Source: Casp-actino8 sp964513215
Lineage (GTDB): Bacteria > Actinomycetota > Acidimicrobiia > Acidimicrobiales > Ilumatobacteraceae
Assembly (NCBI GenBank): GCA_964513215.1
Contig: CAZELU010000012.1
Coordinates: 1-49,417, forward strand
Reading direction: 5' to 3'
DNA length: 49,417 nt
Shown one piece after another: positions 8,852 to 17,468 of the stretch (position 1 is the first letter of the stretch; every line of letters starts with the position of its first letter). The translations under genes and the position numbers were made by a program. The notes under the pieces are model-generated. The model was not told the DNA's origin. It ran no database searches and worked only from the letters and a program-made list of their open reading frames with translations.

Positions 8852-9655
8852 TTATGGCCGAGCATAACCCAGTCGCGCCGACAGCCCGGTCGTCGCCTCG
8901 AGGAGACGACGGGCGAAATCGTTGGTGAGTGGCGCGAAGCGTTCGAGTGGTCCACAAATCGAGACGACGCCCACCGGACCCTCGTCGCTGAAGACCGGAG
9001 CGGCGACCGATGCCGCACCGGCTTGACGCTCACCGAACGACACCGCGTAACCGACTCGGCGAATGGATTCGAGTTCACTGCGCAACGCGTCGCGGTCGAC
9101 GATGGTCTGCGGTGTGAGCGCATCGATGGCGCCTGTCGCGAGATAGGCGTCGATCTCTTCGCTCGGGAGAAAGGCGAGGAGAGCCTTCGATGAGGCTCCG
9201 GCGTGGAGTGGAAACATTCTTCCGAGCGACACCGTCATGGTGACTTCGCGATCGGGAGTGACCTGGTCGACGTAGGTGCGCGACCATCCATGGCGCAACG
9301 ACAGGGTGGCCGTCTCGTCGGTGGTGCGCGACAGCTGGACCAGGGTCTGGCGCGCGAGTGTGCGCAGATCGAGTCGACTGCGGTAGGCCGAAGCGAGTTG
9401 GAGAACACCGGGTCCGAGCGAGTAGCGGCGGCTCTCGGGATCGGCGATCACCACATCGCGATCGCACAGTGAAGTGAGGATGCGGTGAACCACGGCCTTG
9501 GAGATGTCGAGTTCGGTGGCGATCTCGGTGATTCCGAGGGTGGCGCCCTGGCTGGTGGTGAAGAGCATCAAGACGTCGATGGCCCGTTCGACACTGGTGG
9601 TGCTGCCCCGGGACTTCGCGCGAGCCGGCTCGCGGGTCGAGCGTCTGGTGCTCAT
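8852..9655 (-). CDS. IclR-family transcriptional regulator
   Basis: A 267-residue protein. Residues about 20-80 form the IclR winged helix-turn-helix (SVERAIDVLMLF, then LGITEIATELDISKAVVHRILTSL as the DNA-binding helices). Residues about 90-265 form the effector domain (LHAGASSKALLAFLP, VGYAVSFGERQAGAASVAAPVF, ending in GVVSICGP). IclR regulators typically sense small aromatic or organic acids and control adjacent catabolic genes. It is divergent from operon A and precedes the cupin gene. Palindromes lie on both sides of it (8837-8851, 9663-9679), suggesting autoregulation and control of the island. The ATG start is 8 bases from the nearest palindrome. Confidence 0.92.
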   Translation of the reverse strand: MSTRRSTREPARAKSRGSTTSVERAIDVLMLFTTSQGATLGITEIATELDISKAVVHRILTSLCDRDVVIADPESRRYSLGPGVLQLASAYRSRLDLRTLARQTLVQLSRTTDETATLSLRHGWSRTYVDQVTPDREVTMTVSLGRMFPLHAGASSKALLAFLPSEEIDAYLATGAIDALTPQTIVDRDALRSELESIRRVGYAVSFGERQAGAASVAAPVFSDEGPVGVVSICGPLERFAPLTNDFARRLLEATTGLSARLGYARP

Positions 9656-9662
9656 TCCGCCC

Positions 9663-9679
9663 CCGTTCTGATAGAACGG
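9663..9679. promoter_or_regulatory. Palindrome just upstream of iclR
   Basis: CCGTTCT-GAT-AGAACGG is a perfect inverted repeat with 7-base arms and a 3-base spacer, 8 bases before the iclR start codon. It has the GTTC/GAAC core in the same orientation as the 30135-30159 site. Likely autoregulatory operator. Confidence 0.55.
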
Positions 9680-9694
9680 ACCCTATCGGAATCC

Positions 9695-9713
9695 TGTTAC
9701 CCATAGCGGAACA
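9695..9713. promoter_or_regulatory. Imperfect operator candidate upstream of operon A
   Basis: TGTTACCC-ATA-GCGGAACA has 8-base arms with two mismatches and a 3-base spacer. It lies 17 bases upstream of the caiB-like ATG at 9731. The right half GCGGAACA is the complement of the TGTTCCGC half-site at 30138-30145. A weak -10-like TATCGG (9684-9689) precedes it. Confidence 0.45.
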
Positions 9714-9730
9714 GATCGGATGGTGGGGAC

Positions 9731-10930
9731 ATGACGGGCAGTGGGCCGTTGGCGGGCGTGCGCGTGGTCGACGCCAGCACCGTCCTGGCCGGACCCCTGA
9801 CCGCGCAGATTCTCGGCGACTTCGGGGCCGATGTCGTGAAGATCGAACATCCGCAGGCCGGCGACTCGTTCCGTCACCACGGTGCCGTGGTCGACGGCCA
9901 CGGTGTGTGGTGGAAGACGGTGGCCCGCAACAAGCGAACCGTTGGTCTCTATCTCGGCGATCCCGACGGGGCCGAGGTGTTCAAGCGCATCGTGCGTGAC
10001 ACCGATGTCCTGGTCGAGAACTTCCGACCCGGCACGCTCGAGAAGTGGGGACTCGGTCCCGACGTCCTGCACGCGATCAATCCGCGGCTGGTCATCGCGC
10101 GCATCACCGGGTTCGGGCAGAACGGACCGTACGCGTCGCGGGCCGGATTCGGAACTCTCGCCGAAGCGATGTCGGGTTTCGCGGCGGCGACCGGCGAACC
10201 CGACGGTCCACCAACGTTGCCGCCGATGGGGCTGGCCGACACCCTCACAGGCTACGCGGCGGTGTCGGCGGTGATGATGGCGTTGTACCACCGCGACACC
10301 GTGAGTGGTCGCGGTCAAGTGATCGACCTGTCGTTGCTCGAACCCATGATGACGGCGGTCGGACCGGGACCGTCGGTGTATTCGCTCACCGGTCGGATTC
10401 CGCCTCGGGCGGGCAATCGCTCGGTGGCCAACGCACCGCGCAACACGTATCGCACCGCCGACGGTCGTTGGGTCGCCATCTCCACCTCGGCCACAGCCAT
10501 CGCCGAACGGGTGATGCGGCTCGTCGGCCGGGCTGACGTGGTGTCCGAACCGTGGTTCGCATCGGCGGCGGGTCGCGTGGCCCACGTCGACCTGCTCGAC
10601 GGGGCGGTGGCCGACTGGATCGGAGCTCGCTCGTTCGACGATGTCGTGGCGGCGTTCGAAGCCGCCGAAGCCGCGGTGGCGCCGATCTACACCGCCGCCG
10701 ATCTGTGCGACGACCCGCACGTTCGCTCGACCGGGATGCTCACCGAGGTGGCCGACGAGCACTTCGGTTCGATGCTCATGGGAAATGTTCTGTTCCGCAT
10801 GTCGGAAACGCCCGGGTCGATTCGTTTCACCGGTCGCGATCTGGGGGCCGACACCGATGAGGTGTTGGGCGAAATCGGTGTGGACGAGCGCACCATCGAG
10901 AAGCTGCGAGGACGAGGAGTTCTCGCGTGA
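9731..10930 (+). CDS. CaiB/BaiF-family CoA-transferase
   Basis: A 399-residue class III CoA-transferase that moves CoA between carboxylic acids, activating a pathway intermediate. It shows the family start (GPLAGVRVVDASTVLAGP), DFGADVVKIEHP, the NKRTVGL strand, LVENFRPGTLEKWGLG, GFGQNGPYASRAGF and the catalytic Asp170 in MGLADTLTG. ATG at 9731 follows GGTGGGGAC. First gene of operon A; its end overlaps the next start (GTGA). It is divergent from iclR across 75 bases that hold two inverted repeats. A paralogue at 30182 starts operon C, so two different acids are probably activated. Substrate cannot be told from sequence. Confidence 0.92.
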   Translation: MTGSGPLAGVRVVDASTVLAGPLTAQILGDFGADVVKIEHPQAGDSFRHHGAVVDGHGVWWKTVARNKRTVGLYLGDPDGAEVFKRIVRDTDVLVENFRPGTLEKWGLGPDVLHAINPRLVIARITGFGQNGPYASRAGFGTLAEAMSGFAAATGEPDGPPTLPPMGLADTLTGYAAVSAVMMALYHRDTVSGRGQVIDLSLLEPMMTAVGPGPSVYSLTGRIPPRAGNRSVANAPRNTYRTADGRWVAISTSATAIAERVMRLVGRADVVSEPWFASAAGRVAHVDLLDGAVADWIGARSFDDVVAAFEAAEAAVAPIYTAADLCDDPHVRSTGMLTEVADEHFGSMLMGNVLFRMSETPGSIRFTGRDLGADTDEVLGEIGVDERTIEKLRGRGVLA

Positions 10931-11748
10931 ACTCGAAACTCCAGCCGTTGCTCGAGGCCGTCGCCCACGGTGTCTCCATCATCGATCTGGCTCGGCCCAT
11001 GGTCGTGGGCATGCCGCAATCGCCGAACCATCCCGAATTCCGTCTGAGCATGCCCCGTCGTCACGGCGACATGGTTCGCGACGACGGGGGATCGGCCGCC
11101 AACGATCTGCTCGTCACGGGAACGCACGTGGGTACCCACATCGACGCCCTCGGTCATGTCTCGCATTGCGGTGATCTCTACGGGGGAGTGAAGGCCGACG
11201 ACGCGCAGCGCGGTGGACGGCTGTCGACGCACGGCGTCGATCACATCGACCCGATCGTCACACGTGGAATCCTGATCGACGTGGCAGCGTCACTCGGACG
11301 CCGGTCGCTCGACGGAGGCGAAGAGATCACGCCACGTCATCTCGACGAAGCCGTCGCGTGGAGCGGAATCGAACCCGGCCCGGGCGATGTGATCCTGGTT
11401 CGTTCCGGTTGGGGATCGAAGTGGAGTGATGGTGCTGCCTTCGTCGGCAAGGACACCGGTGTTCCCGGCGTAGGAGAAGCCGGTGCCGAGTGGTTGGCCG
11501 ATCGCGCGCCGCGCGCCGTAGGTGCCGACACCATCGCGTTCGAGTGTTTGCCACCGGGTCGAGGTCACGCCCTACTGCCGGCCCACCGCGTTCTGCTCGT
11601 CGAACGTGGCGTCAACATCATCGAAACGCTCGACCTCGAAGTTCTCTCCGAACGCCGAGTGCACGAGTTCGTCTTCGTCTTGGCTCCCTTGTCTCTCGTC
11701 GGTGCCACCGGTTCGCCGGTCCGTCCCCTCGCGGTGGTGAACTCATGA
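10927..11748 (+). CDS. Cyclase-family metal-dependent hydrolase (kynurenine-formamidase-like)
   Basis: A 273-residue member of the cyclase/KynB family, which hydrolyses amide, formamide or lactone bonds using Zn or Mn. The signature H67-x-G-T-H71-x-D73-x3-H77 is complete (THVGTHIDALGH). Further conserved parts are GDVILVRSGWG, the GADTIAFEC strand and LPAHRVLLVERGVNIIETLDL. GTG at 10927 overlaps the CaiB stop; its own stop overlaps the next ATG. Family members also include isatin hydrolase, which opens a lactam next to an aromatic ring. A cyclic imide or lactam opening, or hydrolysis of an open-chain amide, would suit the hydantoinase neighbours. Confidence 0.88.
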   Translation: MNSKLQPLLEAVAHGVSIIDLARPMVVGMPQSPNHPEFRLSMPRRHGDMVRDDGGSAANDLLVTGTHVGTHIDALGHVSHCGDLYGGVKADDAQRGGRLSTHGVDHIDPIVTRGILIDVAASLGRRSLDGGEEITPRHLDEAVAWSGIEPGPGDVILVRSGWGSKWSDGAAFVGKDTGVPGVGEAGAEWLADRAPRAVGADTIAFECLPPGRGHALLPAHRVLLVERGVNIIETLDLEVLSERRVHEFVFVLAPLSLVGATGSPVRPLAVVNS

Positions 11749-13157
11749 CCACACTTCTCGAACGACTCGGGCGTTTCGCCGCCGATTCGATGCATCGCCC
11801 TCTACCGGCCGATGTGGCGGCGTCGGTGCCTGGTCGCGTACTCGACATCCTCGGCATCTGCGTTCGGGCGACCGAAGTCGACTCGACCGACGCGATCCGC
11901 ACGTTCGTGCAACGCCAAGGTGGCATCGGTCGTTGTACGGCGGTGGGATTCGCCTCCGGAATGCCGGTCACCACGGCTGCATTCGTGAACGGAGTTCTCG
12001 CGCATTCGCTCGATTACGACGACACGCATCTACCCTCCATCCTGCATCCGTCGGCGAGTGTGGTTCCGGCAGTTTTGGCGGCAGCCGAGGAGTACGGCAG
12101 CGCTCCGCACGACACCATGAACGCGGTCGCGATCGGTCTCGAATTGGTGGTGCGTCTCGGAATGGCGGGTTACGACCAGGCATCGCATCAATCCGAGTTC
12201 TTCGAGCACGGATGGCATGCCACGTCGATGTGCGGAGCCATCGGTGCTGCCGGTGCGGTGGCCGCGTTGGCCCAAGGCACTGCCGAGGAGTGCGCGCACG
12301 CCATGGCCATCGCCTGTTCGATGGCATCGGGAATCATCGAAGCCAATCGCACCGGTGGCACCGTGAAGCGCATCCACTGCGGGTGGGCGGCTCAGGCGGC
12401 CGTGACCGCGGCCCAACTGGCGTTGGCCGGCCTGACTGGTGCGCCCACGGCACTCGAGGGACGATTCGGCTTCTACGGTGCGACGTTGCGCGACAAGTGG
12501 TCGCCCGATCCGCTGCTCGACGGCCTCGGTACCGAGTGGAACGTGGCCGACATCTTCTACAAGCCGTATCCGGCCAACCACTTCACGCACGCGGGCATCG
12601 ATGCAGCCATCGCTCTGCGCAGTCAAGGTTTGCGCCCCGAGCACGTCGCCTCGGCGACTCTGGGCGTGGCGACCGCAACGGTGCGCACGATCGGCGACCC
12701 GATCGACGTGAAGCGCGCTCCGGCAACGGGTTATGCCGCGCAGTTCTCCGGCCCGTACACCGTGGCCGCCGCGCTGTTCGGCGGAGGAGGACTCGGACTG
12801 GGTCTCGACGACTTCACCGACACCCTCGCCAACGATCCGCGTCGACGCGAGCTCATGAAGAAGATCACGGTCGTGGGCGACGCGGCCTGTGACGCGGTGT
12901 ACCCGTACGAGTTCCCGGCCGTTCTCACCGTCGACACGATCGACGGGCGAGAACTGCACTGCGCGGTGATGGAGAATCGCGGCGGGCCCCGTCGTCCGTT
13001 GTCGAATGCCGAACTGCGGGGAAAGTTCGAGCAGAACGTGGACGGCCTGTTGAAACCCGACGCAGCCGCGCTGGTGGCCGATGTGCTCACGAGTGCGGCC
13101 CCCGATGTTCGAGTCGTCATGACCCACCTCGCGTCGATCGAGAGTTCGGAACCGTGA
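11745..13157 (+). CDS. MmgE/PrpD-family protein
   Basis: A 470-residue homologue of 2-methylcitrate dehydratase PrpD and cis-aconitate decarboxylase. Start chosen at ATG 11745 (ATGA overlap). Typical features: VPGRVLDILGICVRA, GVLAHSLDYDDTHLPSILHPSASVVPA with the conserved His/Asp pair, GFYG, and YKPYPANHFTHAGIDAA. Known members dehydrate or decarboxylate branched tricarboxylic-like acids; several in degradative clusters have no assigned reaction. In this operon a role on a substituted maleate, citraconate or hydroxy-succinate-like intermediate is plausible but unproven. Confidence 0.9.
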   Translation: MTTLLERLGRFAADSMHRPLPADVAASVPGRVLDILGICVRATEVDSTDAIRTFVQRQGGIGRCTAVGFASGMPVTTAAFVNGVLAHSLDYDDTHLPSILHPSASVVPAVLAAAEEYGSAPHDTMNAVAIGLELVVRLGMAGYDQASHQSEFFEHGWHATSMCGAIGAAGAVAALAQGTAEECAHAMAIACSMASGIIEANRTGGTVKRIHCGWAAQAAVTAAQLALAGLTGAPTALEGRFGFYGATLRDKWSPDPLLDGLGTEWNVADIFYKPYPANHFTHAGIDAAIALRSQGLRPEHVASATLGVATATVRTIGDPIDVKRAPATGYAAQFSGPYTVAAALFGGGGLGLGLDDFTDTLANDPRRRELMKKITVVGDAACDAVYPYEFPAVLTVDTIDGRELHCAVMENRGGPRRPLSNAELRGKFEQNVDGLLKPDAAALVADVLTSAAPDVRVVMTHLASIESSEP

Positions 13158-14851
13158 GCCTCGATCCCGTCTTGCTGGCGGTCATCAACGGTCGCCTCGA
13201 GCAGATCGCCGACGAGATGGACGCGACGTTGTTCCGTTCGGCCTTCAATCCGATCATCGCCGAGGCGCACGACGCGTCGCACGGCATCTATCACGCCCAG
13301 ACCGGTGCCACGCTCGTGCAGGGATCCAATGGTCTCCCGGTGTTCGTCGGCTCGATGGCCGGGGCCGTGCGCTTGGCCATCGCGACGATGTCGAGCGACA
13401 GCGAACGTCGCGGTGGACGGGCCGACGTCGATGGCGCGGTCGAATCGGGTGCGGTGCATGACGGCGACGTGTACTGCTTCAACGATCCGTACGAGGGCGG
13501 CACCCACCTCAACGATCTGAAGATGATTCGCCCGTTCTTTCGAGGCGGCCGGATCTGGTGTCATCTCGCATCGGTCGGTCACTTCACCGACGTGGGTGGC
13601 AACGTGCCGGGCAACTACAACCCAGCCGCGCGCGACATCCAGCAGGAAGGAACTCTCATTCCGCCGGTGCTCATTCGTCGCGCCGGTGAGACCGACGAGC
13701 GAGTCGTCGATCTGGTGTGCTCGATCTCGCGGCAACCGGTCAACGCCTACGGTGACATGCAGGCGCAGTTGAACGCGCTCGACCTCGGCGCGCGCCGGTT
13801 GGGTGAACTCCTCGACGAGTACGGCGACGACGTGGTGCACGAGGCACTCGACGAACTCACTCGTCGCGCCGCGACTCTGATGCGCTCGAGTATCGACAAG
13901 TTGCCCGATGGCGTGTATCGCGCGGTCGACTATCTCGACAACGACGGTTCGTCGGCCGATCTGGTGGAAGTGGCGCTCACCATGACGGTCGACGGAGATC
14001 GTTTGCGGCTCGACTTCAGCGGTACCTCGGGTGCTGTCACCGGGCCGATCAACATCTCGCACTCCACTGCGGTCGCCGCCTGCTACGTCGGACTGAAGCA
14101 CGTGTTTCGCGACGTACCGGCCAACTTCGGCTGCCTCGAGCCCGTCGACATCGTGATTCCGGCCGGCAGTCTGCTGGCGGCCACGCGTCCTCGTCCGGTC
14201 GGTGGCTATACCGAGACGATTCTTCGTGTCATGGACCTGATCTTCCGATGCGTCGCCGAAGCCGACCCCACGGCGTCGAATGGCTGCAGTTACGGCACCA
14301 TCAACGCGTTGTCGCTCGCGGGTCAACGCGCCGACGGTTCGCCCTGGGTCATGTTCACGTTCTACGGCGGCGGCCTGGGAGGTTCACCGGTTTCCGACGG
14401 CCTCAATCACGGCAATGCCCCGTTGTCCACGGCCACGATTCCTCCGGTCGAGATCCTCGAAGCGCAGTATCCGGTGCGCTTTCGTCGTTGGTCGCTGCGT
14501 CCCGATTCGGGTGGTGACGGCAAGTTCCGCGGCGGGCTCGGCGCCTCGTACGACATCGAGTTGTTGGCCGAGTCGGCCGAGGCATTCACGTTCGGCGATC
14601 GTGCTTGGCGTCCTCCCTTGGGAGTAGCCGGTGGCGGAGCCGCCGCCACCAACGAGGTGAGTTTCGTGGTGGCCGACGACGTGATCGAACCCGAACTGGG
14701 GGCGAAGGTTCTCGGGGTCAAGATGACGCGCGGCGATCGTGTGCGCATCGAGTCGCCCGGTGGTGGCGGATACGGCTCTCCGAGCGAGCGCGATGCCGCG
14801 GCGGTCGAGCGCGATCGACGTCTGGGCTATGTCACGCGAGGCGATTCGTGA
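13154..14851 (+). CDS. hyuB: Hydantoinase B/oxoprolinase-family subunit
   Basis: A 565-residue large subunit of an ATP-dependent hydantoinase/oxoprolinase-type enzyme. The start DPVLLAVINGRLEQIADEMDATLFRSAFNPIIAEAHDAS is diagnostic. It also shows NDPYEGGTHLNDLKMIRPFF, the Gly-rich FYGGGLGGSP and RVRIESPGGGGYG near the end. It would pair with the HyuA protein encoded next (GTGA overlap). Enzymes of this type open hydantoins, 5-oxoproline or related imide/lactam rings with ATP hydrolysis, and some carboxylate ketones. The cluster context points to ring opening of a five-membered N-heterocycle; the substrate is inferred only. Confidence 0.9.
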   Translation: MSLDPVLLAVINGRLEQIADEMDATLFRSAFNPIIAEAHDASHGIYHAQTGATLVQGSNGLPVFVGSMAGAVRLAIATMSSDSERRGGRADVDGAVESGAVHDGDVYCFNDPYEGGTHLNDLKMIRPFFRGGRIWCHLASVGHFTDVGGNVPGNYNPAARDIQQEGTLIPPVLIRRAGETDERVVDLVCSISRQPVNAYGDMQAQLNALDLGARRLGELLDEYGDDVVHEALDELTRRAATLMRSSIDKLPDGVYRAVDYLDNDGSSADLVEVALTMTVDGDRLRLDFSGTSGAVTGPINISHSTAVAACYVGLKHVFRDVPANFGCLEPVDIVIPAGSLLAATRPRPVGGYTETILRVMDLIFRCVAEADPTASNGCSYGTINALSLAGQRADGSPWVMFTFYGGGLGGSPVSDGLNHGNAPLSTATIPPVEILEAQYPVRFRRWSLRPDSGGDGKFRGGLGASYDIELLAESAEAFTFGDRAWRPPLGVAGGGAAATNEVSFVVADDVIEPELGAKVLGVKMTRGDRVRIESPGGGGYGSPSERDAAAVERDRRLGYVTRGDS

Positions 14852-16887
14852 TCATCGGAATCGACGTCGGAGGAACGTTCACGGACGTGTTCGCACTCGA
14901 CGAATCGTCGGGCGAGGTGTCGGTGGGCAAGGTGACGTCCACGCGTACGAACGAATCGGAAGGGTTCCTGCACGGAGTGCGCAGCGTGACGGGGGAGCGG
15001 CCGCTCGGTGACGTGAACGCCATCATCCACGGAACGACTGTCGGAACCAACGCCCTCCTCGAGCGCAAGGGTGCGCGAACAGCGGTTCTCACCACGGCCG
15101 GTTTCGCCGATGTCCTGGAGATGCGTCGCCGCGATCGACCGCGCACGTGGGGGTTGTGGGGAGACTTCCGTCCGGTGGTCGAACGTGACATGCGCGCCGA
15201 AGTGGCCGAGCGAACGCTCGCCGACGGCACCGTGATCGAACCAATCGATGCCGATGACGTGAGACGGGTCGCTCGTCATCTGCTCGATCGGGGAGCACAG
15301 TCGATCGCGATCTGCTTCCTGCACTCGTACGCCGATTCGACCAATGAAGACGTCGCGGCGCGAATCGTTCGTGAATTGTGGCCAAACGCGCACGTTTCGG
15401 TGAGCAGCGAGATCTTGCCGGAGATTCGCGAGTTCGAGCGCACGTCCACCACCACGTTGAACGCCTACTTGCAGCCGGTCGTCGGCGACTATCTCGAACA
15501 ACTCGAGAAGGGACTAGCCGAGAACGGGTTCGCGGGTCGCTTCCTCGTGGTGCAGTCGAACGGCGGCGTGATGACGGTCGAACGCGCACGCGCGGTGCCG
15601 GTTCGAACCGCTTTGTCGGGTCCGGCTGCGGGAGTCATCGCGGCCAGTCGCATTGCGGTGGCGGCCGGGCACCCGAACGTTCTGACCGGCGACATGGGTG
15701 GTACGAGTTTCGACGTCGCCGTCGTGGTCGACGGGCGTTCGGTTCAGGCCGCGCAGACCACGATCGATTTCGGCCTGGTGGTCCGTACCCCGATGATCGA
15801 GATGAGCACGATCGGCGCCGGCGGCGGGTCGATCGCCTGGGTCGATCGCGGCGGTTTGTTGCAGATCGGCCCCGAATCGGCCGGCGGTGTGCCCGGACCG
15901 GTGTGTTACGCAATGGGGAACGATCGGCCCACCGTCACCGACGCCAACGTCGTGCTCGGTCGCATCAACGCCGAGCGCCCGATCGGTGGACGTGCGGCCC
16001 TCGACGTGGCGGCGGCTCGCCGCGCGATCGACGAACACGTGGGTCGCCCGCTCGGATTGTCGACCGAGGATGCGGCCGAAGCCATCGTCACCGTTGCCGA
16101 AACGCGTATGTCAGGTGCATTGCGCATCGTGTCGATCGAACGAGGTCACGACCCATCGAAGTTCAGAATGGTTCCGTTCGGTGGAGCGGGCGCTTTGCAC
16201 ACGTGTGCCTTCGTACGTGACCTGGGCCTGGCCGGAGCACTCGTCCCGCGTCTCCCCGGGGTGATCTCGGCCCTGGGTTGTGTGTTGGCCGACATGCGGT
16301 ACGACTCGGTCCGCACATGGCAGTCGCCGCTCGCGTCCCTCGACATCGAATCGGTTCGCGAATCGATGAAATCGTCCATCGACGAATCACGTCGCGCGAT
16401 CGAATCGTCCGGCGTCGTGTTCGACGGCATCGACGTCGAGATGGCACTCGACATGTCGTACGTCGGCCAGACCCACGCCGTTGCGGTGCCGCTTCCCGTC
16501 GACGACCCGAATCGACTCGATTCCTCCGTGATCGCGACCGCGTTCGAAGGCGCCTACCGCGCTCAGTTCGGACGCCTCCTGAACGGCGTGGCGGTGCGCG
16601 TTCTCGGTGTCCGCACCAGCGTGATCGGTCGACGTCCCGAATTCGATCTGGGCCGTCTGGTGAGTGGAACGACCACGCTCGATGGTGCGCGCCTCGGACG
16701 TCGCCCGGTGTACGTGGGTGGGCGATGGCACGACGCCGATGTGTGGAGCCGATTGCAGCTCCCGATCGGTGCGACCGTGGTCGGACCGTGCGTCCTCGAA
16801 CAACCCGATGCGACGACTCTCATCGAGCCCGGCTTCCGGGCCACGGTCGACGCACTCGGCAATCTCGACGTGGTGCGTGAGACATGA
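14848..16887 (+). CDS. hyuA: Hydantoinase A/oxoprolinase-family ATPase subunit
   Basis: A 679-residue ATP-binding subunit. GTG at 14848 is chosen because it overlaps the hyuB stop (GTGA) and begins exactly at the family start IIGIDVGGTFTD (ASKHA-type phosphate loop). Further family blocks: IHGTTVGTNALLERKGARTAVLTTAGFADVLEMRRRDRP, QSNGGVMT, SGPAAGVI, TGDMGGTSFDV, MIEMSTIGAGGGSIAWVD and PGPVCY. Reaction and partner as for hyuB: ATP-dependent activation of a cyclic amide followed by hydrolysis. The C-terminal about 120 residues are the usual small domain. The next ATG overlaps its stop. Confidence 0.92.
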   Translation: MIIGIDVGGTFTDVFALDESSGEVSVGKVTSTRTNESEGFLHGVRSVTGERPLGDVNAIIHGTTVGTNALLERKGARTAVLTTAGFADVLEMRRRDRPRTWGLWGDFRPVVERDMRAEVAERTLADGTVIEPIDADDVRRVARHLLDRGAQSIAICFLHSYADSTNEDVAARIVRELWPNAHVSVSSEILPEIREFERTSTTTLNAYLQPVVGDYLEQLEKGLAENGFAGRFLVVQSNGGVMTVERARAVPVRTALSGPAAGVIAASRIAVAAGHPNVLTGDMGGTSFDVAVVVDGRSVQAAQTTIDFGLVVRTPMIEMSTIGAGGGSIAWVDRGGLLQIGPESAGGVPGPVCYAMGNDRPTVTDANVVLGRINAERPIGGRAALDVAAARRAIDEHVGRPLGLSTEDAAEAIVTVAETRMSGALRIVSIERGHDPSKFRMVPFGGAGALHTCAFVRDLGLAGALVPRLPGVISALGCVLADMRYDSVRTWQSPLASLDIESVRESMKSSIDESRRAIESSGVVFDGIDVEMALDMSYVGQTHAVAVPLPVDDPNRLDSSVIATAFEGAYRAQFGRLLNGVAVRVLGVRTSVIGRRPEFDLGRLVSGTTTLDGARLGRRPVYVGGRWHDADVWSRLQLPIGATVVGPCVLEQPDATTLIEPGFRATVDALGNLDVVRET

Positions 16888-17468
16888 CGTCGGCTCTGCT
16901 TCTCGTCGATCTGCAGAACGATTTCTTGCATCCCGACGGTGCGTACGCACGCGGCGGAGCCGTGAGCGAGTTCGCCCGGGCACTGCCGACTCGCCTGGCG
17001 CCCACAGTGGCAGCGGCGCGCCGACAGGGAATCCCCGTGATCGCCACCTGTTTCACGCTCGTTCCCGACCGCAACGGCGAACCGATGGTGGCCGAGCATC
17101 TGCGGATGTTGCGTCCATTCCTGCGGCGCGGCGATTTCGCCGCTGGTTCGTGGGGCCATTCAGTGGTCGATGAACTGCAGCCCGTCGACGCGGTGGTGGA
17201 GAAGGTCGCCTATTCGGCCTTCTTGCACACTCGCCTCGAGTGGTTGCTGCGCCAGTGGAACGTCGATCACGTCACCGTGGCCGGCATCGTGACCAACGGC
17301 GGGGTGGCCTCGACCGTACGTGATGCTCACGCGCGCGGTTTCCACGTTCGGTTGCTGTCCGATGGTTGCGCGGCGTTCGACCCGAAGGTTCACGATGCGA
17401 CTCTGATCAGTTTGGCCGGTGTGGCCGATGTGGTCACCGTGAACGAGTACACGAAGGGATTGTCATGA
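16884..17468 (+). CDS. Isochorismatase-fold hydrolase with Gly at the nucleophile position
   Basis: A 194-residue protein of the cysteine-hydrolase/isochorismatase superfamily. Asp9 (LLLVDLQNDF) and Lys107 (VVEKVAYSAF) are present. The residue that is Cys in nicotinamidases and carbamoylsarcosine amidases is Gly140 (VTNGGVASTVRDA). True isochorismatases (EntB, PhzD) also have Gly here and hydrolyse a vinyl ether without a covalent intermediate. This protein may therefore cleave an enol ether or another non-amide bond rather than an amide. ATG at 16884 overlaps hyuA. A Cys-containing relative is encoded at 33415. Confidence 0.85.
   Translation: MTSALLLVDLQNDFLHPDGAYARGGAVSEFARALPTRLAPTVAAARRQGIPVIATCFTLVPDRNGEPMVAEHLRMLRPFLRRGDFAAGSWGHSVVDELQPVDAVVEKVAYSAFLHTRLEWLLRQWNVDHVTVAGIVTNGGVASTVRDAHARGFHVRLLSDGCAAFDPKVHDATLISLAGVADVVTVNEYTKGLS

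Noticed and set aside
12731..14326. Open frame of 531 codons on the minus strand
   Set aside because: Antisense to PrpD and HyuB with no recognisable motif, so a shadow of the real genes.
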